From an uncultured Dysgonomonas sp. (GTDB lineage: Bacteria > Bacteroidota > Bacteroidia > Bacteroidales > Dysgonomonadaceae), in the NCBI RefSeq assembly GCF_900079725.1, contig NZ_LT599032.1, positions 3,714,053-3,778,052 of the forward strand: a stretch of DNA of 64,000 nucleotides, read 5' to 3'. The notes beneath the pieces were generated by a model that searched no databases, was not told the origin of the DNA, and was given only the letters and a program-made list of their open reading frames with translations. Below, one piece after another: positions 51,551-59,709 of this stretch; position 1 is the first letter of the stretch, and each line of letters opens with the position of its first letter. A program made the translations under genes and the position numbers.

Positions 51551-53416
51551 TTATTTTTCTTTAATAATCATGGCAACACCTCCACGAGGAAGCATATCCA
51601 GTTTTATTTGTGTTTTTGTATTTACCTGTTTAGTTTCAACAGCCACATGTGTGCGTGTTTTTACTTTTTCCCCGCCATCGGTATACAGTGTCATCTCATA
51701 TTTTTTTGCAGGATCTAAGAAGTCCAGTGCTAATGTTTGTTTGCGAGCATCGTTATTGGTGATACAGCCAACAAACCACACGCCATCTTTTTTACGGGCT
51801 ATGGATATATTTTCTCCTATTTCGCCGTTCAGTACCTTTGTGTCATCCCATACCGTTGGCAATTGGTCGAAGAATGCAATCTCGGGCACTCCGTAAACAT
51901 CTTCAGGCGAATCGTACCAGTAGATAAACTGCAACGGACTATATTCGATAATGGAAAGAGCTAACTGATGGCAAGCTGTGCTTTCGAGTGAGCGGGCATT
52001 CAAAGGTAACTTCTCCTTTAATTCTCTGCGATGAAAATAGCAGATCGTTGCATCTCCAGCTCCACAAATGAATCGGGTGAACGGTAATGTGGTCGTTGTA
52101 TTGCCATCGGGGAACTCTTCGTTTCCGCATATCCCTTCCTGAGTAAGAAGATTAGGGTATGTACGGCTAAAGCCTGTAGGACGATATTCGTCGTGGATGT
52201 CGACCATCAGATTATGTGCAGCACATTTCTTTACCGCTTCGTGTAACCAATACGTCCATTTTACATTACCTACATGTACAAATCCAAATTTAATTCCGGC
52301 AATACCCCACGATTGGTAAAGTGGCAGAATTTCGTCCAGATACATATCCAGTGCACGCTGGTTCACATATAGCCATACTCCTATCCCCTTTGTTTTTGCA
52401 TATGCCGTTACTTCGGGAATATTCAGATCATTTACATCGCAACGTGCCGGATCGACATCCGATTTACGCGGGTCGGAATCTCGTGATGTTTCCGAGCCGT
52501 ACCAACCGGCATCGAAATGTACATATTCTATACTGCGCTCTGCCGCAAAATCAATACATTTTTTGGCGGCTTCGGTAGTTAGTCGGGTGATCCGGAAAAT
52601 CTTCCCCGGTTTAATCCATGATGTATCTTTTATCTTATTCGGGGCATTTAAGTTCAATATAATATCGTTATTTGCCAATAATTCTGCAGGTTTTTCGGCT
52701 ACCATTATTACGCGCCAGGGGGTTGCAAAAGGAGCAATGTCTTCAATGTTTTCATACATTTTGCATCGAATGATATTTTCTTCTCCCTTATTTACTACAA
52801 ATTTAGTCCTGCAATAATTCACCATTTCAGCTTCAGCCAGACATGTATATAATCCGTTTTTGAGTTTCATTGTCAGTGGACGCTCCGATTCACCGGGCCA
52901 ATCTCTGATGGGTAAGTAGGTATAGCGCGATTGGGCAAAAGGGGCAAACCAACAATAGGTCTCGGGAGGAGTCACAAATGTCGTATTTTCCGACTTTATC
53001 GTTTGATAACCATTTCCAGCATTCACATACCTGAAAGCAATGCCTTCGTTGTATGCTCTTACTTCGATATTAAGCTTGTCGCCTCTCCCTGTCTTTTTTA
53101 CTATGAATGTTTTCTGATTGTAGTGGTCGCGTACTTCTGCCCGTTCGCCGTACACTTGTTTCCAAACTTCATCGTTTGTAGTATCCTTTATCTTTTCCAA
53201 CTCCAGCTTATTCTCCCATCCGCTTATCCCCATCGAAGACAATAATATTACCGGCTGGTCTTTATATTTTATTTCATATGCCAGTTCCCCATTTGGCCGT
53301 TCGTCTTGTAAGTAAAAGCACAGATTACCATTCGGGGATAATAGTTTGTACTCTTTAGCTGTAAGATTCAGGATGACAATAAGTAATAATAAGAGAGTGA
53401 TCGTATTTTTCTTCAT
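51551..53416 (-). CDS. Glycoside hydrolase family 97 enzyme, divergent active site
   Basis: A 621 aa secreted GH97 protein (signal to about LTA, residue 20). The layout matches the other two GH97 proteins here, but the nucleophile region reads GIKFGFVHVG: residue 378 is Gly where the other two have Asp. It also has MVDIHDEYRPTGFSRTYPNLLTQEG, and an acidic residue cluster near EEFPDG. Gly at this place is typical of the inverting GH97 branch (SusB-type), where Glu residues act as base; this suggests a different mechanism and linkage from the other copies. It lies 35 bp after the MFS gene and 7 bp before GH88. Confidence 0.9.
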   Translation of the reverse strand: MKKNTITLLLLLIVILNLTAKEYKLLSPNGNLCFYLQDERPNGELAYEIKYKDQPVILLSSMGISGWENKLELEKIKDTTNDEVWKQVYGERAEVRDHYNQKTFIVKKTGRGDKLNIEVRAYNEGIAFRYVNAGNGYQTIKSENTTFVTPPETYCWFAPFAQSRYTYLPIRDWPGESERPLTMKLKNGLYTCLAEAEMVNYCRTKFVVNKGEENIIRCKMYENIEDIAPFATPWRVIMVAEKPAELLANNDIILNLNAPNKIKDTSWIKPGKIFRITRLTTEAAKKCIDFAAERSIEYVHFDAGWYGSETSRDSDPRKSDVDPARCDVNDLNIPEVTAYAKTKGIGVWLYVNQRALDMYLDEILPLYQSWGIAGIKFGFVHVGNVKWTYWLHEAVKKCAAHNLMVDIHDEYRPTGFSRTYPNLLTQEGICGNEEFPDGNTTTTLPFTRFICGAGDATICYFHRRELKEKLPLNARSLESTACHQLALSIIEYSPLQFIYWYDSPEDVYGVPEIAFFDQLPTVWDDTKVLNGEIGENISIARKKDGVWFVGCITNNDARKQTLALDFLDPAKKYEMTLYTDGGEKVKTRTHVAVETKQVNTKTQIKLDMLPRGGVAMIIKEK

Positions 53417-53451
53417 TTCTATTATATTTTAGCTGTATTAAATCGACTATT

Positions 53452-54828
53452 CTATTTCGTAAGTTCTTGTTCTATTCTTTCCAGAGATTTTCCTTTTGTT
53501 TCGGGCAACATCTTTTTTACAAAGAAGAAGCCTATCAGGCAAATAATACCATATAACCAGAAAGTCCCATAAGCACCTAAAGTATTATTGAGTAGAGGGA
53601 ATGTGTATGTAAGGATAAAGCACGCTGTCCAAAGTGAGAATGTAGATACAGCCATTGCCATTGCCCTGATCCGGGTTGGAAATATTTCGGATAAAACTAC
53701 CCAGGTAATAGGTGCTAAAGTCATAGCATAACACCCAATAGCTAGCATTACCAATATTAAGACAAATATACCCGATATATGAGTGTAATAACATGTACCG
53801 AGAATGGTATATATGCATGCCAGACCAATTGCACCGAGTAATAGTAATGATCTGCGACCCAGTTTGTCGACAGTGTACATCCCTACGATAGTGAATACGA
53901 CATTGGTTACACCGGTGATAACAATATTGAACAGAATATCGGACACCCCATAACCCGCAGCCGCAAATATTTCTTGTGCATAATTAAATATTACATTTAT
54001 TCCGCACCATTGCTGAAAAGCAGCTATAACAATTCCTATGATAAGAATCTTGGGCATCTTCCCTTTAAATAAAAATTTGATATTTGTTTTTTCTTTTATC
54101 TGAGAGTTCGCGTCTTTAATCGATTCAAATTCTTTATCAGCATATTCTTGACCTCCAATTTTTGCTAATATGTCCCTTGATTTCTTGAACTGCATTTTTG
54201 TGCATAACCAGCGTGGGCTTTCAGGTATGATAAATACCAGAATGAAAAAGAAAATAGCAGGTATTGCCCCGGCCCAGAACATCCAGCGCCAGCCTATTTG
54301 TCCATTCCACGATTCTGCTAAATTCTCTCCTGTAATAATGGGCTCAGCTATGAGCCAGTTGACTATTTGTGCGGAAAGTATGCCGATCACGACAGTCAAT
54401 TGGTTTAAAGATACGAATTTGCCTCGTACATTAGCCGGTGAAACTTCGGCTATATACATAGGGGACAGGTTTGATGCGATTCCAATACCTACACCTCCAA
54501 GTATACGATAAAAAATAAACCAGGAAAGTGTATCTGAAATACCTGTACCTATAGCTGCTATTATGAAAATGGATGCAGCAATAATCATTAATGGTTTTCG
54601 TCCATAGCGATCAGAAAAACTCCCTGAAACCATAACGCCGAGTAGGCAGCCTAATATAGCGCTTCCCATAACAAATCCTTGTGCCGAGGGAGAATCCTGG
54701 ATGTTGAAATATAACTCATAAAAAGGCTTGGCTCCACCAATTACAACCCAATCATAGCCAAAGAGAAGGCCTCCCATTGCAGATACGAATGTGATGAGGA
54801 GTAAATAGGAATTTGTATGTATTTTCAT
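53452..54828 (-). CDS. MFS sugar porter
   Basis: An inner-membrane proton-linked monosaccharide transporter of 458 aa with 12 predicted helices. It shows the sugar-porter signatures LLFGYDWVVIGGAK (helix 1), DRYGRKPLM (loop 2-3), PESPRWL (after helix 6), DKLGRRSLLL (loop 8-9) and PETKGKSLERIEQEL (C-terminus). It is the first gene of the operon from promoter C and lies 146 bp from the divergent AraC gene. It would bring the final monosaccharide into the cell. Xylose, galactose and arabinose are all possible. Confidence 0.93.
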   Translation of the reverse strand: MKIHTNSYLLLITFVSAMGGLLFGYDWVVIGGAKPFYELYFNIQDSPSAQGFVMGSAILGCLLGVMVSGSFSDRYGRKPLMIIAASIFIIAAIGTGISDTLSWFIFYRILGGVGIGIASNLSPMYIAEVSPANVRGKFVSLNQLTVVIGILSAQIVNWLIAEPIITGENLAESWNGQIGWRWMFWAGAIPAIFFFILVFIIPESPRWLCTKMQFKKSRDILAKIGGQEYADKEFESIKDANSQIKEKTNIKFLFKGKMPKILIIGIVIAAFQQWCGINVIFNYAQEIFAAAGYGVSDILFNIVITGVTNVVFTIVGMYTVDKLGRRSLLLLGAIGLACIYTILGTCYYTHISGIFVLILVMLAIGCYAMTLAPITWVVLSEIFPTRIRAMAMAVSTFSLWTACFILTYTFPLLNNTLGAYGTFWLYGIICLIGFFFVKKMLPETKGKSLERIEQELTK

Positions 54829-54867
54829 TGTGATATTAGATAAATAAGATTCTTAACATATAGATTG

Positions 54868-54936
54868 TAAAGGTAGCATTGTTTTTTACAAAGAAAATGT
54901 AAGTTCTTTTTGAAAACATGTAAAATATTACTATTT
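54868..54936 (-). promoter_or_regulatory. PUL promoter C with AraC-type box
   Basis: The -7 element is TACCTTTA on the minus strand (plus 54868-54875), about 33 nt before the MFS gene start codon. The box at 54897-54936 has ATGTA at 54897 and 54918 and TATTT at 54932. It lies between the MFS gene and the divergent araC-type gene. Confidence 0.78.
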
Positions 54937-54943
54937 TAGTAAT
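54927..54943. promoter_or_regulatory. Extra palindrome at the araC-type gene
   Basis: ATTACTA-TTT-TAGTAAT is a perfect 7 bp inverted repeat overlapping the distal end of box C. It is not found at boxes A and B, and lies 31 bp before the regulator start, so it may serve autoregulation. Confidence 0.4.
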
Positions 54944-54974
54944 GTATTTCAAGTGTTAATAAATACTTATCAAT

Positions 54975-55880
54975 ATGGAAAACACAGAAACCGTAGCTGA
55001 TGGCTTTAAGGGAGAAAAGGCCATAGTGACACCTTATAATATAAGAGAATACCAGGAACACAATAAAATAACCAAACAACTATATTTGACACATATAGGA
55101 TATTATCCCAATGCAAAATTTCATTTTCGGGAAAGAGATAATGGAGCTAACGAAAATATATTGATTTATTGCACAAGTGGTAGAGGCTGGATAGAACATA
55201 ATGATGTGAGGTATACTTTATCTCAAAATCAGGCTTATATAATGCCAGCTAATGAGAAACACATCTATGGCGCTGATAAAAGGGATCCCTGGAGTATTTA
55301 CTGGTTGCATTTCAAAGGCCAGAATGTGAGTATGTTCGAATCTATTATCGGAAAAGTTGTCTTTGTAAAAGAGTCGGACAGTAGCAGATACGATGATCGG
55401 ATTATGCTTTTTGAAGATATGTACCAGAATCTGGAAATGGGATATAATCCTGAGAATTTAGAATACATAAGTTTTTGCTTAATGCATTTTCTTGCATCTC
55501 TTAAATATATAACTCAATATAGGGAGGTAAAGAATGTGAAGATCGACAACGTTATTCAGCAATGTATTCATTATATGAAAGATAACCTTGAAAATAAAGT
55601 CACATTGGATACTATAGCAAAAGCTGTCGGGTATTCGAGTTCTCATCTGAATACTCTCTTTTCTCAAAAAACATCTTATTCTCCAATGGTATACTACAAT
55701 CAGCTCAGGATACAGCGTGCGTGTTCATTTCTCCAGTTCTCGGAATTAAAAATTAAAGAAATAGCTTTCAGATTGGGCTATTATGATCCTTTTCACTTCT
55801 CTAAGGCTTTCTTTAACGAAATGGAAATTACACCTAAGGAATATAGACGAAGATATAGGGAAAGTAAAGGGGGGGATTGA
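54975..55880 (+). CDS. AraC-family transcriptional regulator
   Basis: A 301 aa regulator. Residues ~30-130 form a cupin-like ligand-binding domain (HFRERDNGANENILIYCTSGRGWIEHN, AYIMPANEKHIYGAD). Residues ~195-295 form the double helix-turn-helix of AraC proteins (TLDTIAKAVGYSSSHLNTLFSQKT, LKIKEIAFRLGYYDPFHFSKAFFNEMEITPKEYR). It is the only AraC-type regulator in the window, divergent from the MFS-led PUL operon, and is the best candidate for binding the three ATGTA boxes. Its inducer is probably the locus sugar. Confidence 0.93.
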   Translation: MENTETVADGFKGEKAIVTPYNIREYQEHNKITKQLYLTHIGYYPNAKFHFRERDNGANENILIYCTSGRGWIEHNDVRYTLSQNQAYIMPANEKHIYGADKRDPWSIYWLHFKGQNVSMFESIIGKVVFVKESDSSRYDDRIMLFEDMYQNLEMGYNPENLEYISFCLMHFLASLKYITQYREVKNVKIDNVIQQCIHYMKDNLENKVTLDTIAKAVGYSSSHLNTLFSQKTSYSPMVYYNQLRIQRACSFLQFSELKIKEIAFRLGYYDPFHFSKAFFNEMEITPKEYRRRYRESKGGD

Positions 55881-56151
55881 TCTAATTTAAAGATGATTTT
55901 ATATTTCTAAAAATAATGTCAGTCAGTAGTTGAAACTCTCTCTCTATATATATTGTATGGATATTCTTGATCTTTTCTGCGACATGCAATCAAATATTGC
56001 TTGTATTATTTCTTTTGGATCACTTCGCTTTGCCGAACGTTGTTTTCCAAGTGAAAAAGTAATCAGAAATGCTTTGGCTTCCCGTACTTTTAGCTTACAG
56101 CATGGTTTGCGTACGACAAAACAGTCTCCTATCATTGTAGTATGATTAAAG
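55881..56151. other. Gap after the AraC gene, no feature seen
   Basis: An open frame of about 70 codons (55930-56145, plus strand) is present, but its composition does not look coding and no family is recognised. Nothing else is seen before the terminator at 56152-56183. Confidence 0.4.
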
Positions 56152-56183
56152 TGAAAAAAAAGAGGATGCATCCGAATCCTCTT
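56152..56183 (-). terminator. Rho-independent terminator of the fimbrial operon
   Basis: Stem AAGAGGAT (56160-56167) with ATCCTCTT (56176-56183) around an 8 nt loop. On the minus strand it is followed by a run of eight T then CAC, the correct polarity for the fimbrial genes that end at 56234. Confidence 0.85.
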
Positions 56184-56233
56184 AATTAGATTATTATATT
56201 ATTTGTGGCGGTGGAGTGAGTTGATATATAGAT

Positions 56234-57703
56234 TTATTTCTGATTTATTATTCTCTGCTCATAGTTTTCTAACAACTTTACTTTCTCTAAATTTTCAGAG
56301 GCTTCAGATGAGCCGTTAATCTGAGCTTTTAGAAAAAATTCTTTCGCTTTATCCATGTTTCCTTCAAGTGCATATAAGATTCCCAAATTATTCCACGAAT
56401 CAGAGATGTCTTGATATTTATCCAGATAACGGTGAGCGGCAGCAGTGTCTCCTTTTTCCAATTCAATGGCAGCAGCGTTTATATTGGCAATAACATCTTT
56501 CGGGTACACTCGGACAGCTATATCGAATAATTCTTTAAATTCGTTACTCCCTTTTTCGTAGCTGTTTGCAACGAGAAACATCTCGTTGAGACTCATCTGT
56601 CCGGGTTTGGTTTTTACAATTTCTTTGCCTTCTTCAATACTAAATGCTCGCACTATATAGTCTAGTTTATAATCTACTCTGCGCAATGCCGGGAAATGTT
56701 CATTGAGAAGCGTTCTGTAAGAAGCCTGAGTCTTTAATTTTTGTTCTTTGGCATCTTCGGATAAAGTTGAGTTAATTATTTCCATTAGTTTATCCTTATC
56801 CGGCAGATATGACTCTTCAACAATTTTTTTCAGTCCAGCCCAGTCCTCTGCTACAGAATTGGTATTAAATAAGCTGTTGTCAAAGTTATATCTATTTTGA
56901 AGATAATTTTTCAAGGCTTGAGTTCTTGAGGCCGATAGGCGGTTGTTTAATTCATAGCTTCCTTCTGGAGATGCATATCCACATAAATTTATGGATGTTA
57001 TAGTGGCATTTTTATCATTTTTCAATTGACCTAGAATATCGTCGATTTTACTTAGTTCTTTGAAATTATTTCGAAAATCCGGAATGATTACAGATTTTCC
57101 AACTTGAAAATCAAGAAAGGCAGAACCCTCATAATCACGGTTCTTTACAGCTTCTGTCTTGGGTGCTATGTAAGAAATAGTAAATCTGATTTCAGGCTTG
57201 CTTATGTTTGGTTGCTCCACAATAATTCCATCTCCTATACTATCCCAATCTTCATTCTTTTTGCACTCCGCACAGCCAATGAGCTCTTGTTTGATAGTAA
57301 ATGTGGCTGTTCTCATCCATTCTTCAAAAGAGAGGGTCTGAGTATAGCTGATTTTTGATGATTCAGATTTCTTTAGTAAGATGATATTATTGTCGGTGTT
57401 TTTTTTATCAAAGAATCGCGCCCTGTTGTCGGCCTTATATCTGGTACTTCCTTTGATAACAATCTTTGGTAATTCCATTATATTGTTATCGGCTTTGATC
57501 GCAGGAGTCAATATGATTGCTTCGTTTGGTTGTAAGTTCGCTTTGCTGCCGTCTACAGCCATTTCTATAGACAATTTGTTCCCGGTTTGCCATGCCTTAG
57601 CATCATTCACATATATGTTGTTGTGGATACGTTGGGCTATAATGATATTATTGGTGAAAAATAATATCGCCAGCATGCAGAGGAAAATATTTTTCTTTTT
57701 CAT
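56234..57703 (-). CDS. DUF3868 fimbrial accessory protein with OmpA-like and TPR regions
   Basis: A secreted 489 aa protein if started at ATG 57703 (a longer frame to 57781 would overlap the upstream gene by 65 bp and lacks a signal at its start). After the signal (IIIAQ) comes a beta-rich DUF3868-like domain (~25-180), then an OmpA-like region with INLCGYASPEGSYELNNRLSASRTQALKNYL (~235-265), then helical TPR-like repeats to the end. This combination is known at Bacteroidota fimbrial loci, where it probably links the outer membrane to peptidoglycan during assembly. Last gene of the operon before a clear terminator. Confidence 0.85.
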   Translation of the reverse strand: MKKKNIFLCMLAILFFTNNIIIAQRIHNNIYVNDAKAWQTGNKLSIEMAVDGSKANLQPNEAIILTPAIKADNNIMELPKIVIKGSTRYKADNRARFFDKKNTDNNIILLKKSESSKISYTQTLSFEEWMRTATFTIKQELIGCAECKKNEDWDSIGDGIIVEQPNISKPEIRFTISYIAPKTEAVKNRDYEGSAFLDFQVGKSVIIPDFRNNFKELSKIDDILGQLKNDKNATITSINLCGYASPEGSYELNNRLSASRTQALKNYLQNRYNFDNSLFNTNSVAEDWAGLKKIVEESYLPDKDKLMEIINSTLSEDAKEQKLKTQASYRTLLNEHFPALRRVDYKLDYIVRAFSIEEGKEIVKTKPGQMSLNEMFLVANSYEKGSNEFKELFDIAVRVYPKDVIANINAAAIELEKGDTAAAHRYLDKYQDISDSWNNLGILYALEGNMDKAKEFFLKAQINGSSEASENLEKVKLLENYEQRIINQK

Positions 57704-57716
57704 AAACAATACATAA

Positions 57717-58271
57717 TTAAAATATGAAATAAATAAAGCTGATGCTTGCCTTTGTCGGACCCCAATAATCTTTAGTGTCACTTTTGATTATCGTACCACA
57801 TTCGGCACATGGGTATTTGTCGTATTTGAAATGTGCATATCCAAGTCCAATGGCAGCTTCGATTCCCCATCGGTTATTTAATATCCATTGGTAACCATAA
57901 CTTATTCCACCTCCATAAAAGTTTCCCTGATAGTTCCCGTTTTTCATCTTTTCCGAGAAATTTATACCACTGAAGTTATACTGCCCGGCATGTGCATGCA
58001 GCCCAAGAAAATGTCCATTTAGTCTTTCACAAAACCAATACCGGAATTCGGGTTGAACCAACCAAAGCTTCATTCTTTTCACATCCGAAAATTCCCATGG
58101 ATTATATGCTCCGGATATATCGAGAGATGTTTTTTTGCTTAATCCAATCTCAGCACCCAGACTAAATGTACCCGTTACATCATATAGGACATTCGTCTTG
58201 AGTCCCATCGTTTGCCCCGAAAGAGATAATGTTACAATGCATAACAAGACTATATTTATAATATGTTTCAT
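57717..58271 (-). CDS. DUF3575 outer-membrane barrel protein
   Basis: A 184 aa secreted beta-barrel protein: signal peptide (cleaved after LSGQ), then MGLKTNVLYDVTGTFSLGAEIGLSKKTSLDISGAYNPW, the standard DUF3575 start. It ends SISFIYFIF with a terminal Phe, as in outer-membrane proteins. DUF3575 genes accompany DUF3868 genes in fimbrial operons. It lies 13 bp from the DUF3868 gene and 31 bp from the split fimbrial lipoprotein. Confidence 0.9.
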   Translation of the reverse strand: MKHIINIVLLCIVTLSLSGQTMGLKTNVLYDVTGTFSLGAEIGLSKKTSLDISGAYNPWEFSDVKRMKLWLVQPEFRYWFCERLNGHFLGLHAHAGQYNFSGINFSEKMKNGNYQGNFYGGGISYGYQWILNNRWGIEAAIGLGYAHFKYDKYPCAECGTIIKSDTKDYWGPTKASISFIYFIF

Positions 58272-58302
58272 AGAATAATTTATTTCTTTTTACAAACGAT
58301 TA

Positions 58303-59106
58303 TCAATATTGTGTTGGTGGATTAGGATTCCAGCCTCCGCTGACTGATAGGTTATCTATACCAAGTAATGGCAGATTGACAGGTACGGATACTTCTATTG
58401 CTTTAATCGGACTTAGCAATGACAGTACTAAAGAATTAACTAACGGCCTTAATATATCTCCGATGATAGGAATGGATAGCAAGCCATTCAACGCAGTGGT
58501 GAGTGTGGTAGTCAGGATATTATCTATATTGGCTATATCTCCTATTTTCACGGTCAGAGTAAGGCGATGTGCCCCGTCGGTCTGTTGTGTGTAGCTCTTC
58601 AGACCCAACGCAGCAAGAGAATACTGAGACTGATATCGTCTGTTGCTTTTAGATCCGGTTATCTGTATAGGATCATTGATATCGACAAAAGCTCCCGGTA
58701 ATAGAAATTCATCGATCACCTGATCTACAACTACTCCCGAAATAAGCCCGACTCCTACTACATTTATTTTCCTAACATCGTATACATCATTAAATCCTTT
58801 AATGGTTATATATCTGTTTTTGTTTATAGCCTCGGTATTAAATCCGTATTGGAATCTTTGAACTCCGGTATAAGATTCTTTTACGGTAAGTCCAAAATCT
58901 ATCGATTTAGGAAAGTTATTTATAGATACTACCGCATTTCTGGCCAAAGCATCGTTCCAAGGGTTTAGGATTACTCCGAGATATGTGACCAGGGCTGTCT
59001 TATCCGAGTTTCCGAGCAGGGCTATCCCTATCTGATCTACCAGTCTCTGCAGTAGAAGATTATATAAGAGATCGGTCAGAGGTTCCACCAATACTGTGAC
59101 TAAGGG
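58303..59106 (-). pseudogene. Split FimB/Mfa2-like fimbrial lipoprotein, C-terminal part
   Basis: The 3' portion (267 codons plus stop) of a fimbrial gene interrupted by a group II intron. It resumes at PLVTVLVEPLTD directly after the intron edge; the 13 codons before it in the open frame (59107-59145) come from the intron. Joining to 61487-62263 restores an uninterrupted frame (DSLVN-PLVTV) of 526 aa. The sequence is beta-rich with repeated LLxxPIIGxIL phrases, consistent with FimB/Mfa2 minor subunits. The intron lies on the opposite strand, so splicing cannot repair this message. Confidence 0.85.
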
Positions 59107-59709
59107 GTGCGACGAGAAGTTGCATAAGTAATTGTTTAACAACAAGATTAAACCTATTGTTTCGTCAATAGTAGCCTAAGGATACGTGCATTATGAGTAA
59201 TTGTTTTGTACGAAGCTATCCTGAGAAAGTAACCCTTCCGAAAGGAGGAGTCGGAACCGTGAGGGAAAGACAACGAGCGTAAGCATTATATGCTCTGGGG
59301 GCGAGGCTGAATGGTATGGCTAACAAATGTGAACTGTCAATAAACATCGTTACGAAAAGAACAAGCTAAAGAATGCTGATAAGCTTGAACCAAAAGGTAC
59401 GCAGCCAGGATAATCCTCTCCCTTGTGGGATTACACGAATATGAGAGCTGCCGGTGGATAGACAGAGCCTAACCCGTTCGTGTTACTTATGCAGAACTCG
59501 GAAAACCCGTACTTCTCCTATTTACTTAGGAAAGTGAGCCGTAAGGCAAGCTGATAGAGGTGCGGATATGGGATAGTAGAAAAAGCGAATGCCACTTTGT
59601 AATGAAGTGGATAGAGGTTTAAACGTTACCTCACACGAAAGTGGGCAGACTTCTACATAAGGTAATTCTTTACAAGAAACTTTTAGAACTTTTTAAAGTA
59701 GAAAAGCAA

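Noticed and set aside
55930..56145. 71-codon plus-strand frame after the AraC gene
   Set aside because: No signal, domain or family is seen, and it precedes the terminator of the opposite operon. It is probably chance.
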